A DNA stretch of 64,000 nt from an uncultured Christensenellaceae bacterium (GTDB taxonomy: Bacteria > Bacillota > Clostridia > Christensenellales > UBA3700): assembly GCA_910587685.1 (NCBI GenBank), contig CAJUMY010000006.1, forward strand, positions 1-64,000, written 5' to 3'. The notes under the pieces were generated by a model that saw only the letters and a list, made by a program, of their open reading frames with translations, searched no databases and was not told where the DNA came from. Both the position numbers and the translations under genes were made by a program. Positions 42,341-52,800 of this stretch are shown one piece after another (positions within the stretch are counted from its first letter, which is position 1; the number at the start of each line of letters is the position of its first letter).

Positions 42341-43153
42341 TTATGCGAACATACTGCTTATAAACTTCAAGAGCTGACTCTTAGCTTCGGCTCTAAGCGC
42401 GTCGTAATGCTCCGTAGAATTCTTATCCTTTTCCGCATCGGCAGCTATATACGCCGTAAGTTCGTAAGCGAAATCGTCGCCGTCCAAGATATAATACACT
42501 ATTTGCGAATCTATCTTGTTCTCATAGAATACGGCGCTGATACCGTTGATATCTATTATTTCGCAAGCGTAATATTTCTTCGCTTCCTTGCCTTCGCTCA
42601 CCAATTCGCTGTCGATACTCTCGAGCTTTTTCTTGTCGCTTTTGTTATCGCTGTCAAGTTTGTTCTTTCTATCTTCGAGAGACGCTCTTTTGACGTTCTC
42701 CGTTCCTTTGCCCGTCGCCTTTCTGAAATCGCTGCCGTAGATATAATATTCGATATCTCCGTTGTTCTTATATACGTCGCCGTAAGCGTCATTCATAGTG
42801 AGCTTAATGCTGTATCTATAAGCGTTTTCGTCGAATTTAACTTCCGTTTCTTTAAGAAGTTCGGCGTATTTGTCTGCCGAAAGCGGAGGAATGTAGAGTA
42901 TTGATATCGAATTCGCCTTTGCGCTTTGCGGCGCGCCGAGCACATCGTTCTTGTATTTAGCTTCGTCATAGAACTCGTCGGAATTCTTGAGTTCTACCGT
43001 CGGATATCTAAATTCGTCGCCCATCGCCTTCTTAAGATCGTCCATATTGGTAAAGTATCTCTGATACCCTTTGTCCGAAGTACACGCCGAAAAGGCAAAT
43101 ACCGATACGATCACGATAAGAACAAGGAGCGCGATCCCAAATCTTTTTTTCAT
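42341..43153 (-). CDS. Lipoprotein of unknown function
   Basis: A 270-residue exported protein. The signal MKKRFGIALLVLIVIVSVFAFSAC ends in a lipobox with Cys24. The start codon is the ATG at 43153, with GGAGG 10 bases upstream. The mature part is acidic and mixed alpha/beta (EYYIYGSDFRKATG, ACEIIDINGISAVFYENKID, YYILDGDDFAYELTAYIA) with a Lys/Asp/Glu-rich middle (about 160-185) that could be a coiled coil. Not recognised. It has its own promoter and stands next to the rnf operon without an evident link. Confidence 0.8.
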   Translation of the reverse strand: MKKRFGIALLVLIVIVSVFAFSACTSDKGYQRYFTNMDDLKKAMGDEFRYPTVELKNSDEFYDEAKYKNDVLGAPQSAKANSISILYIPPLSADKYAELLKETEVKFDENAYRYSIKLTMNDAYGDVYKNNGDIEYYIYGSDFRKATGKGTENVKRASLEDRKNKLDSDNKSDKKKLESIDSELVSEGKEAKKYYACEIIDINGISAVFYENKIDSQIVYYILDGDDFAYELTAYIAADAEKDKNSTEHYDALRAEAKSQLLKFISSMFA

Positions 43154-43205
43154 CAATAAATTTCCTCCAATAAAAACGCCGCCGCTTATAGCTTCGGTTA
43201 AAAAC

Positions 43206-43234
43206 AGTTTAGCATACCAAAACCGCTATGTCAA
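43206..43234 (-). promoter_or_regulatory. Promoter of the lipoprotein gene
   Basis: Consensus TTGACA (43234-43229), a 17-base spacer and TAAACT (43211-43206). Confidence 0.65.
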
Positions 43235-43315
43235 CGGAATATATAAAAATAGTAGCGTTATAAAGCAATTACTCAAGAGATTTTCTCCGTAACGATACAA
43301 AATAACTTAATACTC

Positions 43316-44101
43316 TTACAATTTCTCTATAGTTTTCCGCGGACATTTTTCAACGCATTTAAGACATCCCGTACACTTCGAATAGTCTATGACTGGCAGG
43401 TTGTTCGCCATGGTTATCGCTCCGCTCTCGCAATTTTTCGCGCAAAGTCCGCAACCTATACAGCCGACGCTGCAAGCGTCCAAAACTCCCTTTCCTTTAT
43501 CGCAGCTCGAACATTTCACGACTACCTTCGCGCTCTTAGGTATCCTCTTTATGATCTTCTTCGGACACTTATCGACGCACACTCCGCAACCTACGCACTT
43601 AGCGTAATCTATATCGGCGTATCCTTTCTCCTTGTCTACCTTTATAGCGCCCTCTTTGCATACCGACGCGCAGCTGCCGAATCCGAGACACCCGAAAGAG
43701 CAGTTCTTACAGCCTTTAGCTACTCCGTCGTTATATTCGCAAGTCTCGTAACCCCTATATATGTACTTATCTTTTGCGTTGATACCGCCTTTGCACGCAA
43801 CGATTACGACAGTCTCTTCGCCGCTGTTTTCGACGCCGAGTATCTCGGCTATCTTGTCCTTATTGTCCTTTGAAGTGGCGTTACAGTCGCTGAGATTTGC
43901 CTTTCCCTCGCAGAGCGCTTTAGCAAACGCGGAACAGCCTGCAAAGCCGCATCCGCCGCAATTCGCTCCGGCAAGGAGTCCTTCGGTCTTTTCGACTTTC
44001 TCGTCTTTTTTTACCTGAAGTTTCTTCCCGAGCACGGTAATAAGCACGCCGAATATCAAAGCTATCAAAAAAAGTATGAGCGCTGGATAAACGTATTTCA
44101 T
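43316..44101 (-). CDS. rnfB: Rnf complex subunit B (electron-transfer iron-sulfur protein)
   Basis: A 261-residue subunit of the ferredoxin:NAD+ oxidoreductase that passes electrons from ferredoxin into the complex. It has one N-terminal membrane helix (about 4-25). The four-Fe-S motif GANCGGCGFAGCSAFAKAL is followed by many cysteines: further ferredoxin-type clusters in KCVGCGVCVDKCPKKI, CSVGCIGCGLCAKNC and KCTGCLKCVEKCPRKT. Last gene of the rnfCDGEAB operon. Confidence 0.96.
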   Translation of the reverse strand: MKYVYPALILFLIALIFGVLITVLGKKLQVKKDEKVEKTEGLLAGANCGGCGFAGCSAFAKALCEGKANLSDCNATSKDNKDKIAEILGVENSGEETVVIVACKGGINAKDKYIYRGYETCEYNDGVAKGCKNCSFGCLGFGSCASVCKEGAIKVDKEKGYADIDYAKCVGCGVCVDKCPKKIIKRIPKSAKVVVKCSSCDKGKGVLDACSVGCIGCGLCAKNCESGAITMANNLPVIDYSKCTGCLKCVEKCPRKTIEKL

Positions 44102-44113
44102 ATATTCTTCCTC

Positions 44114-44695
44114 CTAAAATACCATACCGGAAAACGCCACGAACGACATACTCATTATCGACGCGGTGATAAGCGTTATCGGGAAACCTCTAAACGGCTT
44201 CGGAATATCGTTATGCGCGAGTTTTTCCCTGATACCCGCAAGCAGAACTATCGCGAGCGTAAAGCCTACTCCCGAAAACGCGCCGTTTAGAAACGCCTGC
44301 CACATAGCCGTGTATTCGACGTTCATGAGCGCTACGCCGAGAACGGCGCAATTCGTAGTTATAAGCGGCAGATATACGCCGAGAGCGCTGTAGAGCGACG
44401 GCGAAAACTTCTTGATTATCATCTCTACTATCTGAACGAGAGACGCGATGATCAATATGAACGCTATGGTCCTAATGTATTCTATGCCCAGCTTTACGAG
44501 CACCCACTCGTTGATCGCGTAGGTGAACACTGACGCTATCGCCATAACGAATATAACCGCTATTCCCATTCCGAGAGCCGTGTCGGTCTTTTTAGATACG
44601 CCGAGGAACGGGCATATTCCGAGGAACTGTACCAATATGAAGTTATTTGCGAACACCGCGGCAAATATTATCATCAAAGCGCTTGTCGAACTCAT
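44114..44695 (-). CDS. rnfA: Rnf complex subunit A
   Basis: A 193-residue integral membrane subunit with about six helices, homologous to RnfE and NqrE. VFANNFILVQFLGICPFLGVSKK and PLITTNCAVLGVALMN are diagnostic; the Cys residues in these segments hold the membrane [2Fe-2S] site shared with RnfE. Its start overlaps the rnfE stop as ATGA. Confidence 0.96.
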   Translation of the reverse strand: MSSTSALMIIFAAVFANNFILVQFLGICPFLGVSKKTDTALGMGIAVIFVMAIASVFTYAINEWVLVKLGIEYIRTIAFILIIASLVQIVEMIIKKFSPSLYSALGVYLPLITTNCAVLGVALMNVEYTAMWQAFLNGAFSGVGFTLAIVLLAGIREKLAHNDIPKPFRGFPITLITASIMSMSFVAFSGMVF

Positions 44696-45399
44696 AGCGA
44701 TACCTCCTCTGCTTTGCGATCGACGTTCTCTATCTCTTCCGTCGTCACGATTTCCGCGGCGAGAGACGCTGTCTTTGCCTTTTTCTTGTCCTCATTCTTC
44801 GCCGTTATATAATTGATGAGAGCCATAACGAGCCCGAAAGTCAAGAAACCGCCTGCCGGCAATATGAATACTATCATCGAAAAGTCGCTGAGGAACGGTA
44901 TCTTGAAGCCGAATACCGAACCCGCTCCGAAAAACTCTCTTATCATTCCGAGCACCGTAAGCGAAAGAGTAAAACCGAGTCCCATCCCGAGGCCGTCGAG
45001 CGCCGAAAGTCCGACGCTGTTCTTCGACGCGAACGCTTCCGCTCTGCCGAGTATTATACAGTTGACGACGATGAGAGGTATGAACAGTCCCAGCGACTCG
45101 TATAACGACGGCACGAACTTTGCAAGAACCATATCGACTATGGTAACGAAAGTCGCTATTATCGTGATATAAGCGGGAATACGTATCTTATCGGGTATTA
45201 CCTTTCTAAGCAGAGATATGAGAACATTCGAACATATAAGAACGAACGTTGCGGCAAGTCCCATTCCTATGCCGTTGACGGCGCTGGTCGTGACTGCCAT
45301 TGTCGGACAAGTTCCCAAAACCAATCTGAATACGGGATTTTCGGTAATAATACCGTTGAGAAAGACCTGTCTTGATCTTAACATTCCGTTTTTATTCAT
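44692..45399 (-). CDS. rnfE: Rnf complex subunit E
   Basis: A 235-residue integral membrane subunit, paralogue of RnfA. ENPVFRLVLGTCPTMAVTTSAVNGIGMG and PLIVVNCIILGRAEAFASKN are diagnostic, with the matching Cys residues. The C-terminal tail (about 200-235) is charged and longer than usual. It overlaps the end of rnfG by 8 bp and rnfA by 4 bp. Confidence 0.96.
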   Translation of the reverse strand: MNKNGMLRSRQVFLNGIITENPVFRLVLGTCPTMAVTTSAVNGIGMGLAATFVLICSNVLISLLRKVIPDKIRIPAYITIIATFVTIVDMVLAKFVPSLYESLGLFIPLIVVNCIILGRAEAFASKNSVGLSALDGLGMGLGFTLSLTVLGMIREFFGAGSVFGFKIPFLSDFSMIVFILPAGGFLTFGLVMALINYITAKNEDKKKAKTASLAAEIVTTEEIENVDRKAEEVSL

Positions 45400-46006
45400 T
45401 AGTCTGCCCCCCTGCTTTAAGAATAGCGTCTATATTATCCTTATAATACTTTACAGCGGCGTTCACCGCGTTGACGAGAGCCGTCGACGTCTTAGTCGCG
45501 CCTGAAACGGCGTCGATAGTTCCGCCGTTCTTCGCGAGTTCGAACCCGTCTATATCCTTTATATCGCCCTTGTATTTATCTAGATACTCCACTTCAAAAG
45601 CCTTAGAGCCAAGTCCTGGGGTCTCGTTGGAGACGTATTTCGCAACGCTCTTTATATTATAGTCCTCGATAATGACCATTATTTCCACAGTACCTTTATA
45701 CGCGCCCTTTCCCGAAGCGTGCAAAATGACGTTCCGAGTGCCGTCCTTAGGCATATACGCGCCGAGCACGCTGCCGCTCGCGTCAGCGCCCGAAATAGAA
45801 CTGCCGTCCATAAGATTGGAAGTAAAGCCTTTGTCGGTAGTATATACGCTCGCAAGTTTAGCGCTGAGTTTCTCCGCTTCGTCTATATGCGTGAATTTAT
45901 TCACTGCCGCGAGAAGACCGCCTGCGATAACAGCTATAAGGACCAATACCAGCGTCGTCAAAATAACGTCTTTAAGAAGCGACTTTTCTTTTTTCTCTTT
46001 TTCCAT
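45392..46006 (-). CDS. rnfG: Rnf complex subunit G (FMN-binding)
   Basis: A 204-residue subunit with one N-terminal membrane helix (about 10-32) and an extracytoplasmic FMN-binding domain. The covalent FMN site is the Thr in DAVSGATKTSTALVNAV. ETPGLGSKAFEVEYLDKYKG is also typical. It carries electrons between RnfD/E and the B/C side. Start and stop are tightly coupled with rnfD and rnfE. Confidence 0.95.
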   Translation of the reverse strand: MEKEKKEKSLLKDVILTTLVLVLIAVIAGGLLAAVNKFTHIDEAEKLSAKLASVYTTDKGFTSNLMDGSSISGADASGSVLGAYMPKDGTRNVILHASGKGAYKGTVEIMVIIEDYNIKSVAKYVSNETPGLGSKAFEVEYLDKYKGDIKDIDGFELAKNGGTIDAVSGATKTSTALVNAVNAAVKYYKDNIDAILKAGGQTNE

Positions 46007-47055
46007 TATTTCGTCTCCTCCTTAATTTTCTTCGGCTTCCTCTCTCGCTTTTTCGGAACGTATCCGAAAGGTCTCCTTATTATGAATTTATCTATCAGAG
46101 GCACGAGAATATTCATGATGAGTATTGCAAACGAAACGCCTTCGTCCATACTTCCGTAAATTCTGAAAAGCGTCGTCAAAAGTCCGAGCCCCAAAGCGTA
46201 CACTACGACGCCTATAGGAGTATTCGGACTCGTAGCGTAGTCTGTCGCCATAAAGAACGCGCCGAAGATGAGACCGCCGCCGAGAAGAGACGGAAGAACG
46301 TAGTCTATATTGCCCTTGAACGCCAGCGTGAAAAGAGCGACGCTTCCTATATAGATAGCGGGTATCTTCCAATCTATTACTTTCCTGACAACGAGATAAG
46401 CGCCGCCGATAAGAAGCGCAAGAGCGCTGACTTCGCCCATCGAACCGCCTATCCTTCCGAGGAACATATCGGTGAGATCTATATGTTCGAATGCTCCCGC
46501 CTTTATGTAGGAGAGCGGCGTAGCTCCCGTTACGACGTCCATTCCGTTGGTCGTAAACGCGAACTTAAAATATGAGAACATCTCTGAAAAACCTTTAGAT
46601 AGATCTATCGGCTTTACGAATTTCGTCATGATCCCCGTCCAAGCGAGCATAAGAAAAATTCTCGCCGTTATCGCGGGATTCGCAAAATTCCTTCCCAAAC
46701 CGCCGAACAGCATCTTTACTATCATCATCGCGAAAAATCCGCCGAAGATCGGCACGTAAAACGGCACCGCAGGCGGAAGATTGAGAGCAAGTATTACTCC
46801 CGACACCACCGCAGAGCAGTCGCCGACCGTCGTCTCTTCTTTCTTTATCTTATTGAATAGAAATTCCGCAAGTACGCACGAACCGACGGATAACGCTATC
46901 AAAAACAGCGAATAAAATCCGTAAAGAAGAACTGCCGCTATCATCGCCGGTATCAAAGCGATAACGACGTCGAGCATTATACGGCGCGTGGAATTACCCG
47001 ACGTAATATGCGGAGACGAAGATACCGAAAACTTAATATTGTCGGACATTATCAT
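46006..47055 (-). CDS. rnfD: Rnf complex subunit D (FMN-binding membrane subunit)
   Basis: A 349-residue membrane subunit with about nine to ten helices, related to NqrB. It begins FSVSSSPHITSGNSTRRIMLDVVIALIPA. The covalent FMN attachment is the Thr in VVTGATPLSYIKAG. DYATSPNTPIGVVVYALGLGLLT is a conserved segment close to the ion path. Two candidate starts are close together: the ATG at 47055, which overlaps the rnfC stop, and an ATG two codons on (47049) with better spacing from AAGGGGG. Confidence 0.95.
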   Translation of the reverse strand: MIMSDNIKFSVSSSPHITSGNSTRRIMLDVVIALIPAMIAAVLLYGFYSLFLIALSVGSCVLAEFLFNKIKKEETTVGDCSAVVSGVILALNLPPAVPFYVPIFGGFFAMMIVKMLFGGLGRNFANPAITARIFLMLAWTGIMTKFVKPIDLSKGFSEMFSYFKFAFTTNGMDVVTGATPLSYIKAGAFEHIDLTDMFLGRIGGSMGEVSALALLIGGAYLVVRKVIDWKIPAIYIGSVALFTLAFKGNIDYVLPSLLGGGLIFGAFFMATDYATSPNTPIGVVVYALGLGLLTTLFRIYGSMDEGVSFAILIMNILVPLIDKFIIRRPFGYVPKKRERKPKKIKEETK

Positions 47056-48353
47056 TTTACCCCCTTCTCTCTGGCAAGTTTTTTTGCGAGTCTGCAGCTC
47101 GTAACGAGCGGTCTTTTCGCAGGACAAACGTACGCGCAGCTACCGCACTCTATGCAGTTGTTCGCTCCGTATTTTACCGCTCCTTTTATATCGCCTATAT
47201 CCACGCTTCTTTCAACGTACATCGGCATTACTCCCATAGGACACGCTCCTACGCAACGCGCGCAGTTGATACAGGCGGTTATCTTCTCCGTCTTAACGTC
47301 CTCTTTGGTAGCGAAGAGTATCGACGACGTTCCTTTTGTCGTAGACGCGTCGAGAGACGATACGGCAAAGCCCATCATCGGTCCTCCGCTGATGACTTTG
47401 ATGAGATCCTCTTCTTTTTTATTTCCTTTTGTATGTTCGAAAATTTCACGGTACGAAACGCCGTTCCTAACTAAAAAATTACCGCCGTTCTCAACGCCGT
47501 GACCGCTGACGGTCATAGCTCTCATATAGAGCGGTTCGCCGAGTCTTACGGCTCTAAATACAGAATACGCGGTATGTACGTTGTCGACGACTACGCCTAC
47601 GTCCATAGGCAAGCCGCCCGCGGGCACCTTCCTTTTCGTAACGGCGTAAATGAGCTGTTTTTCCGCGCCTTGCGGATACTTCGGTCTGAGCGGAACTATC
47701 TCTATACCCCTCTCTTTTGCGATATTTGAAAGATACTCGATAGCGTCCTTCTTATTGGTCTCGATACCGATAAATGCCCTTTCTACGCCAAGCGCAGTCT
47801 TCAAAATAGCGACGCCCTCGACGAATTCTTCGCCTCGCTCGAGCATTATCCTATGATCGCACGTTATGTAAGGTTCGCATTCCGCGCCGTTGATGATGAG
47901 CGTATCGACGGGCTTTGACGGCGATAACTTGACGTGCGTCGGGAAAGTAGCTCCGCCCATGCCTACGATACCGGCAAGGCGTATTCTCGCCACTATCTCC
48001 TCTTTAGACGCGTCTTTGTCAAGCGGCTCGAAATTGACGGCGTCGTACTTCCCGTCGTTCTCTATAACGACGTGCATGACGCTGTTTCCCTGCGCGTTGA
48101 CTATGCTCTCGAACTTCTTTACCGTTCCCGATACCGACGAATATATATTCGCCGATACGAATCCCTTAGCTTCCGCAAGAAGCGAGCCTGCAAGAACTGC
48201 GTCTCCTATATTGACCTTTATCTCGGCAGGAGCTCCGATATGCTGAGATATCGGGATACGCACTATGCGCGGCGTGGGAAAAATAGTAAGAGACGAGTCC
48301 GACGTCAACTTGTTCGACGAAGGATGGATTCCTCTTCTAAAAGTTTTTATCAC
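47052..48353 (-). CDS. rnfC: Rnf complex subunit C (NADH-binding)
   Basis: A 433-residue peripheral subunit that reduces NAD+. GIVGMGGATFPTHVKLSP is the flavin/NAD-binding glycine-rich loop, and INGAECEPYITCDHRIMLE is diagnostic. Two [4Fe-4S] clusters sit at ACINCARCVGACPMGVMP and NCIECGSCAYVCPAKRP. The GTG start at 48353 is chosen because GGAGG lies 6 bases upstream and the following residues IKTFRRGIHP match the family. First gene of the operon; with the other five genes it forms a complete ion-translocating Rnf complex that couples ferredoxin oxidation to a Na+ or H+ gradient. Confidence 0.96.
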   Translation of the reverse strand: MIKTFRRGIHPSSNKLTSDSSLTIFPTPRIVRIPISQHIGAPAEIKVNIGDAVLAGSLLAEAKGFVSANIYSSVSGTVKKFESIVNAQGNSVMHVVIENDGKYDAVNFEPLDKDASKEEIVARIRLAGIVGMGGATFPTHVKLSPSKPVDTLIINGAECEPYITCDHRIMLERGEEFVEGVAILKTALGVERAFIGIETNKKDAIEYLSNIAKERGIEIVPLRPKYPQGAEKQLIYAVTKRKVPAGGLPMDVGVVVDNVHTAYSVFRAVRLGEPLYMRAMTVSGHGVENGGNFLVRNGVSYREIFEHTKGNKKEEDLIKVISGGPMMGFAVSSLDASTTKGTSSILFATKEDVKTEKITACINCARCVGACPMGVMPMYVERSVDIGDIKGAVKYGANNCIECGSCAYVCPAKRPLVTSCRLAKKLAREKGVK

Positions 48354-48403
48354 GATTTTCCTCCAAAATACCAACTAGGGTATAATATCCACATATTACA
48401 TTT

Positions 48404-48432
48404 ATTTTATCATTATTAACAGCGAAGAGCAA
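48404..48432 (-). promoter_or_regulatory. Promoter of the rnfCDGEAB operon
   Basis: TTGCTC (48432-48427), a 17-base spacer and TAAAAT (48409-48404), about 45 bases before the rnfC ribosome site. Confidence 0.6.
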
Positions 48433-48657
48433 GCGAAAAGAAAAATTTGCTTACGTTATTTATTTAACAACATTATCCATTGAAAAAATCGAAAATATGA
48501 CACTAGACTAATAGTTAAATCGTCGCTTTATTCCGAAATTCAGCTATCTATTTTAAGTTGATACCGTGATTTTATAGGTTGGCGAAAATAGTCGACGCTT
48601 CCGAAACTCGTTTGAAATGATATGTAAAATATGCAAAGACATAGAAAAATCATATTT

Positions 48658-49074
48658 TCATCGCCCGTCTTTCGTAACGTTCAATTCGGTAAGCGTTTTC
48701 GGACGCCTTTTATTCTTTATAGTCTTAACGACGCTCGAGGTAAAAAAGGTTATCCCGAGAACTATCAGGAATACTCCGAACGCTTTTTTTAATAAAACGG
48801 TATCTATATACCTTACAGCTATAGAGCTGAGCGCGGTCGTAAATAACGCAGGCAAGCATACATACAATATGCTTTTTTTGTCGACTAGTTTATTTTTGAC
48901 GTGTATTACGAGCGTGACCGCCGCCATAGGGATGAACGATACCAGATTGATCGCCTGCGCCGTCTTTTGCGGAATATCGAGCATTATCGTAAGTATCGGT
49001 ATGAGCAGCGTTCCGCCGCCCATTCCCATACCGCCTATTATTCCTCCTACTATTCCCGCTATCACGTACAGCAT
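48658..49074 (-). CDS. Half-size TSUP (TauE/SafE, DUF81) membrane transporter, gene 2
   Basis: A 138-residue membrane protein equal to one half of a usual TSUP transporter (about 250 residues, two DUF81 repeats). It starts MLYVIAGIVGGIIGGMGMGGGTLLIPILTIML, the glycine-rich first helix of the family, followed by KTAQAINLVSFIPMA and about four helices in all. The C-terminal tail is basic. TSUP proteins move sulfur compounds such as sulfite or sulfoacetate, or organic acids. It lies about 190 bp after a second 138-residue TSUP half on the same strand, so the two may form a heterodimer. Confidence 0.85.
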   Translation of the reverse strand: MLYVIAGIVGGIIGGMGMGGGTLLIPILTIMLDIPQKTAQAINLVSFIPMAAVTLVIHVKNKLVDKKSILYVCLPALFTTALSSIAVRYIDTVLLKKAFGVFLIVLGITFFTSSVVKTIKNKRRPKTLTELNVTKDGR

Positions 49075-49260
49075 ATCAATATCTCCGTAAATATAATTAT
49101 ATGTATTTTATGCTATATATCCGAAGAGATATAACTTTTGTCCGATACGGGAACGCGTCAAAACGTTTTTATCTTCCCAAGACCCGCAAGTCTTTTCGAC
49201 CGCATAGAAATACCGAAACAACGATGACCGTTCCGTTTTTAGCGATGTGCCGTACGGCGC

Positions 49261-49677
49261 TCATATCAGCATCTTGACTCCCGCCGCGATCATTATGCCG
49301 TAGAACGCAAGGGATAGCAGTCCGTTCGATATCTTTTTGAGCAGAACGGCTCCGATCACTCCGCCTATTATCACGCCGGCAGTCACGTTGAGCCCTATTC
49401 CGAAGTCGAAACTTCCTCCTGCGATATAAACTATGGCGCTTACGACGGAAAGCGGCAGTATCGTGGCTATCGCCGTCGCGTGCGCTTTCTTTTCGTCAAG
49501 ACCTGCAAGAGACGTAAATGCAGGAACGACGACCATTCCTCCTCCGCCCCCGAACAGACCGTTGAAAATACCCACGAAAAATCCCGATATAGCAAGCAGG
49601 ATATCATACGCTCTTTTCTTTTTGTTTTTCTTTTCGATGCTTTCGCCCGTCAAAGCCCCTTTAGTATTGTCAGACAT
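49261..49677 (-). CDS. Half-size TSUP (TauE/SafE, DUF81) membrane transporter, gene 1
   Basis: A 138-residue membrane protein with a charged cytoplasmic start (MSDNTKGALTGESIEKKNKKKR) and four helices. GFFVGIFNGLFGGGGGMVVVPAFTSL and KKAHATAIATILPLSVVSAIVYI are the signature first helix and the second-helix motif of the family. The ATG at 49677 is chosen for GGGGGAG 8 bases upstream; the in-frame extension to 49749 lacks a ribosome site. Partner of the TSUP half at 48658-49074. Confidence 0.85.
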   Translation of the reverse strand: MSDNTKGALTGESIEKKNKKKRAYDILLAISGFFVGIFNGLFGGGGGMVVVPAFTSLAGLDEKKAHATAIATILPLSVVSAIVYIAGGSFDFGIGLNVTAGVIIGGVIGAVLLKKISNGLLSLAFYGIMIAAGVKMLI

Positions 49678-49779
49678 CGCTTTCGCTCCCCCGCTATTTA
49701 TTCGACCGCCGTCCTTTATATTGTTTGTGAAAAAATCGAGAAATATCATCGAATAATATTATTTTTCGCACTTTTTTTA

Positions 49780-49808
49780 TTGATTTATTTTTTAAGCTAT
49801 ATTATAAT
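49780..49808 (+). promoter_or_regulatory. Promoter of the large carbohydrate-binding-like lipoprotein gene
   Basis: TTGATT (49780-49785), a 17-base spacer and a consensus TATAAT (49803-49808). Strong by eye. Confidence 0.7.
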
Positions 49809-49872
49809 GGTTAAGATTTATATTATTATATAAACAAAATAAAAATATCAATATTAGGTAAAAGGTGGTAAA

Positions 49873-52800
49873 ATGAACAGAAAGAAACGTTTCTTACTGA
49901 CTATCCTTGTTCTCGTACTCGCAGTTTCCATACTCGCAACTTTTGTTTCATGCAAAAGAGAGACCGGACCTGCCGGCGGCAATACCGACGAGGACGTTAT
50001 CATTACCAACGGCAGCTTCGCAAGCGTAAACAGCGAGACCTTCCCCAAGGTTCCGTCGGGTTGGACAGCTTCGGCAGGCTCCACGAGCTCTTCTTCGGCT
50101 TCGGCTACTCCCTCAACTCAGGGTGAAGATCTCATTTCGGGCGTCATCGACACCAAGGCGAACGTATTTAGAAACAACGCTTCGAAGTGGAAAGTCAACA
50201 GACAGAAGAATCCGTTCACGCCGAACAACGACGACGCTACGGATACCAACGTTCTTATGATCAACAACCTTGTAAGCACCGCTTATAAGTACACTTCTTC
50301 GAACGTAACGCTCGTCAAGAACTCGTATTACAAGATAACCGTAGACGTCAGAACCGAAGACGACGCTCTCGCGTTCATATACGTGCTCGGCGACGCGTTC
50401 GCGGAATTCACGAATATTTCGACGAACAGCCAGTGGACAACCTACGAGATATACGTCGAGACGGCAAAGACCGCAAATAAGAGCATTCAGGTCGTCGTTT
50501 CGAACGGCTGGGGAGCTAAAGACACCGGCACGATGTCCAAAGGCGTCGTTTACTTCGATAACGTAAAGGTTGAAAAACTCGTCGATAAAGACAATGAGGA
50601 CGATAACTCCTACGGCAAGGGCATATATAACGAGAAGGTCGCTATCGACAATAACGGCGACAGACTCGCTACCTATTCCATGCTCATACCTGACGGCGAA
50701 TTCAACTATACGTCGGGTTCGACGATGCCGTATACTCCGTCCAAGTTCAGAGGCTACGCAGGCACTAGCAGCGACGGAAGCAACAGCGCTCCTACGGGAA
50801 GCAATTACGTAGTTTCCGGAGTTCTCGACACAACAAGACAGTATGACGAGCTCTCCGATATAGTTCCCTGTCCGAACACTCTCGGTAATAAGATGCTCTT
50901 TATCAACAATAAAGACTATACCGCTTACGGTTATAAGTCTTCAGTTTCCATGCTCATCGAGGCGGGTAAAGAGTATACGTTCAGCGTATGGCTCAGAACC
51001 GTCGACGTTACCGGATACGGCAGCGACAATAACGGCGCCGTTCTCAAACTTACCAAAAGCACGAGCGATGAAAATCCATTCGAGATAAAGAACATCAACA
51101 CCAACGGCGAATGGAAAGAATTCACTTTTGATATCAAAGCCAACCAGCTCGCAGATACTGAAGTATACGTTGAGCTTTGGCTCGGAGAAGGCGGCAGTAA
51201 CGCTAAAGACCAAAGCTGGGCAAAAGGAACGGTATTCATGGATAAGCTCTCTCTTAAGGAGACCTCTTCCACGCCTGCTCCTCTTTCCGAAGACGGCAAC
51301 AAGGCTACCGCCGACTATAGAGATTCGTTAGATTCCGAAAAGAATTTGCTCAAGTACGGTTATTTTATGGAAGGCAATACTTGGGGCGAACTCGCCTTCG
51401 ACGAGGATAATTACAACTTCAAGAACAGCGGTAAAGCTGGTCACAACGTAGTCAAGAACAGCTCCGACAACGACGTGCCTCTCCCCGCATATAATCTCGG
51501 CATCAAGACAGCTACGGGAGAAACTCTCCTCGATAACGCTCTCAAGATGAGCATAACGTCTGCTACCGCTTACGGTATCAAGATCGACAATGCCGGAAAG
51601 AACTTCAACATCGTCGAGAACGGTTATTACAAACTGTCGATGTGGGTCAAGACAGACCTCGATGAAAAATACGACTCTAAGGGACTTAACGTCAAGCTCA
51701 AGAAAGTTGCGAAGCCTATCTCGAGCGAAGAGCCCGTCGACACCGAAGTCGCTTCTTTCACTAACATCAATACGAGAGAGCTCGAGACCAATAACGGTTA
51801 CGTTCAGCTGATATTCTATATCGAAGGCAACACTCTCGCTTCCGAAGAACTCTATCTTGAAATAATGCTCGGAAGCGGTTCGAGATTCACTCCGCAAAGC
51901 CACGTCGTAGGCGACGCTTATATAACGCTCATAGCAATGGAAGGAATAACCTATAAGGATTATTCTTCCGCGAATACTTCTTCGTATATCAAGAAGAATT
52001 CGCTCACCACGTCGTCTTCTTCGTCCGAGAGCGTATCGAACGGTAACTTCTCAACGACCGACGTCAACACCACCTTTGAAAACTATAAGAGCCACCAGGG
52101 CACCGACGAAGGTTTCGAGGACAACGAGATACAGAACGTGGACGGAAAGTTCATACTTCCTACCGCGCCGAGCAACTGGACTATCTCCAACAAGTCGTAT
52201 CTCGAGGCTCTTAATACCGGTATCGTCGCTAACGAAACTCAGTACAACAGTATCGAGAATAAGTTTAACGGAATGACTTACGACGAATTCGCTAACGGAA
52301 TAGACGGCGGAGCGCTCGTAATTTCAACTAAAAACAGAAAGGGCAGCAACGGTTTCCTTACCGTAGCTACCACTCCCGCAACTTGCGGATGTACCTGCGA
52401 AAAATGTATCGAAAACGGTTCCTGCGACAGCAAGAGCTGCGACGACGACTGTAACTGTCTGCACAAATCTTCCGCAGACGGCATACTCCCCGTAGGATAT
52501 ACCTCTCAGTCGATATCGTTGAGCGCAAGCTCGTACTATATCATCGGCGTTAAGGTATTCGCCGCAGAAGGTTCTATAGCTTACGTCAACCTCACCAATT
52601 CGAGCGACACCAAGACTATAAAGGTCAACGGAGACAACGCGAGAGGTTGGACAAAAGTATATTTCTACGTTGAGACGGGTCTGTCTTCGACGAGCGCAAA
52701 ACTCGAGCTCTATCTCGGAGATAAGACGGGCGACAGCGAGAACAAAGAGAGGATCACCGGTACGGTCGCATTCGATAACGCTTTCTACTATCAAATAGAC

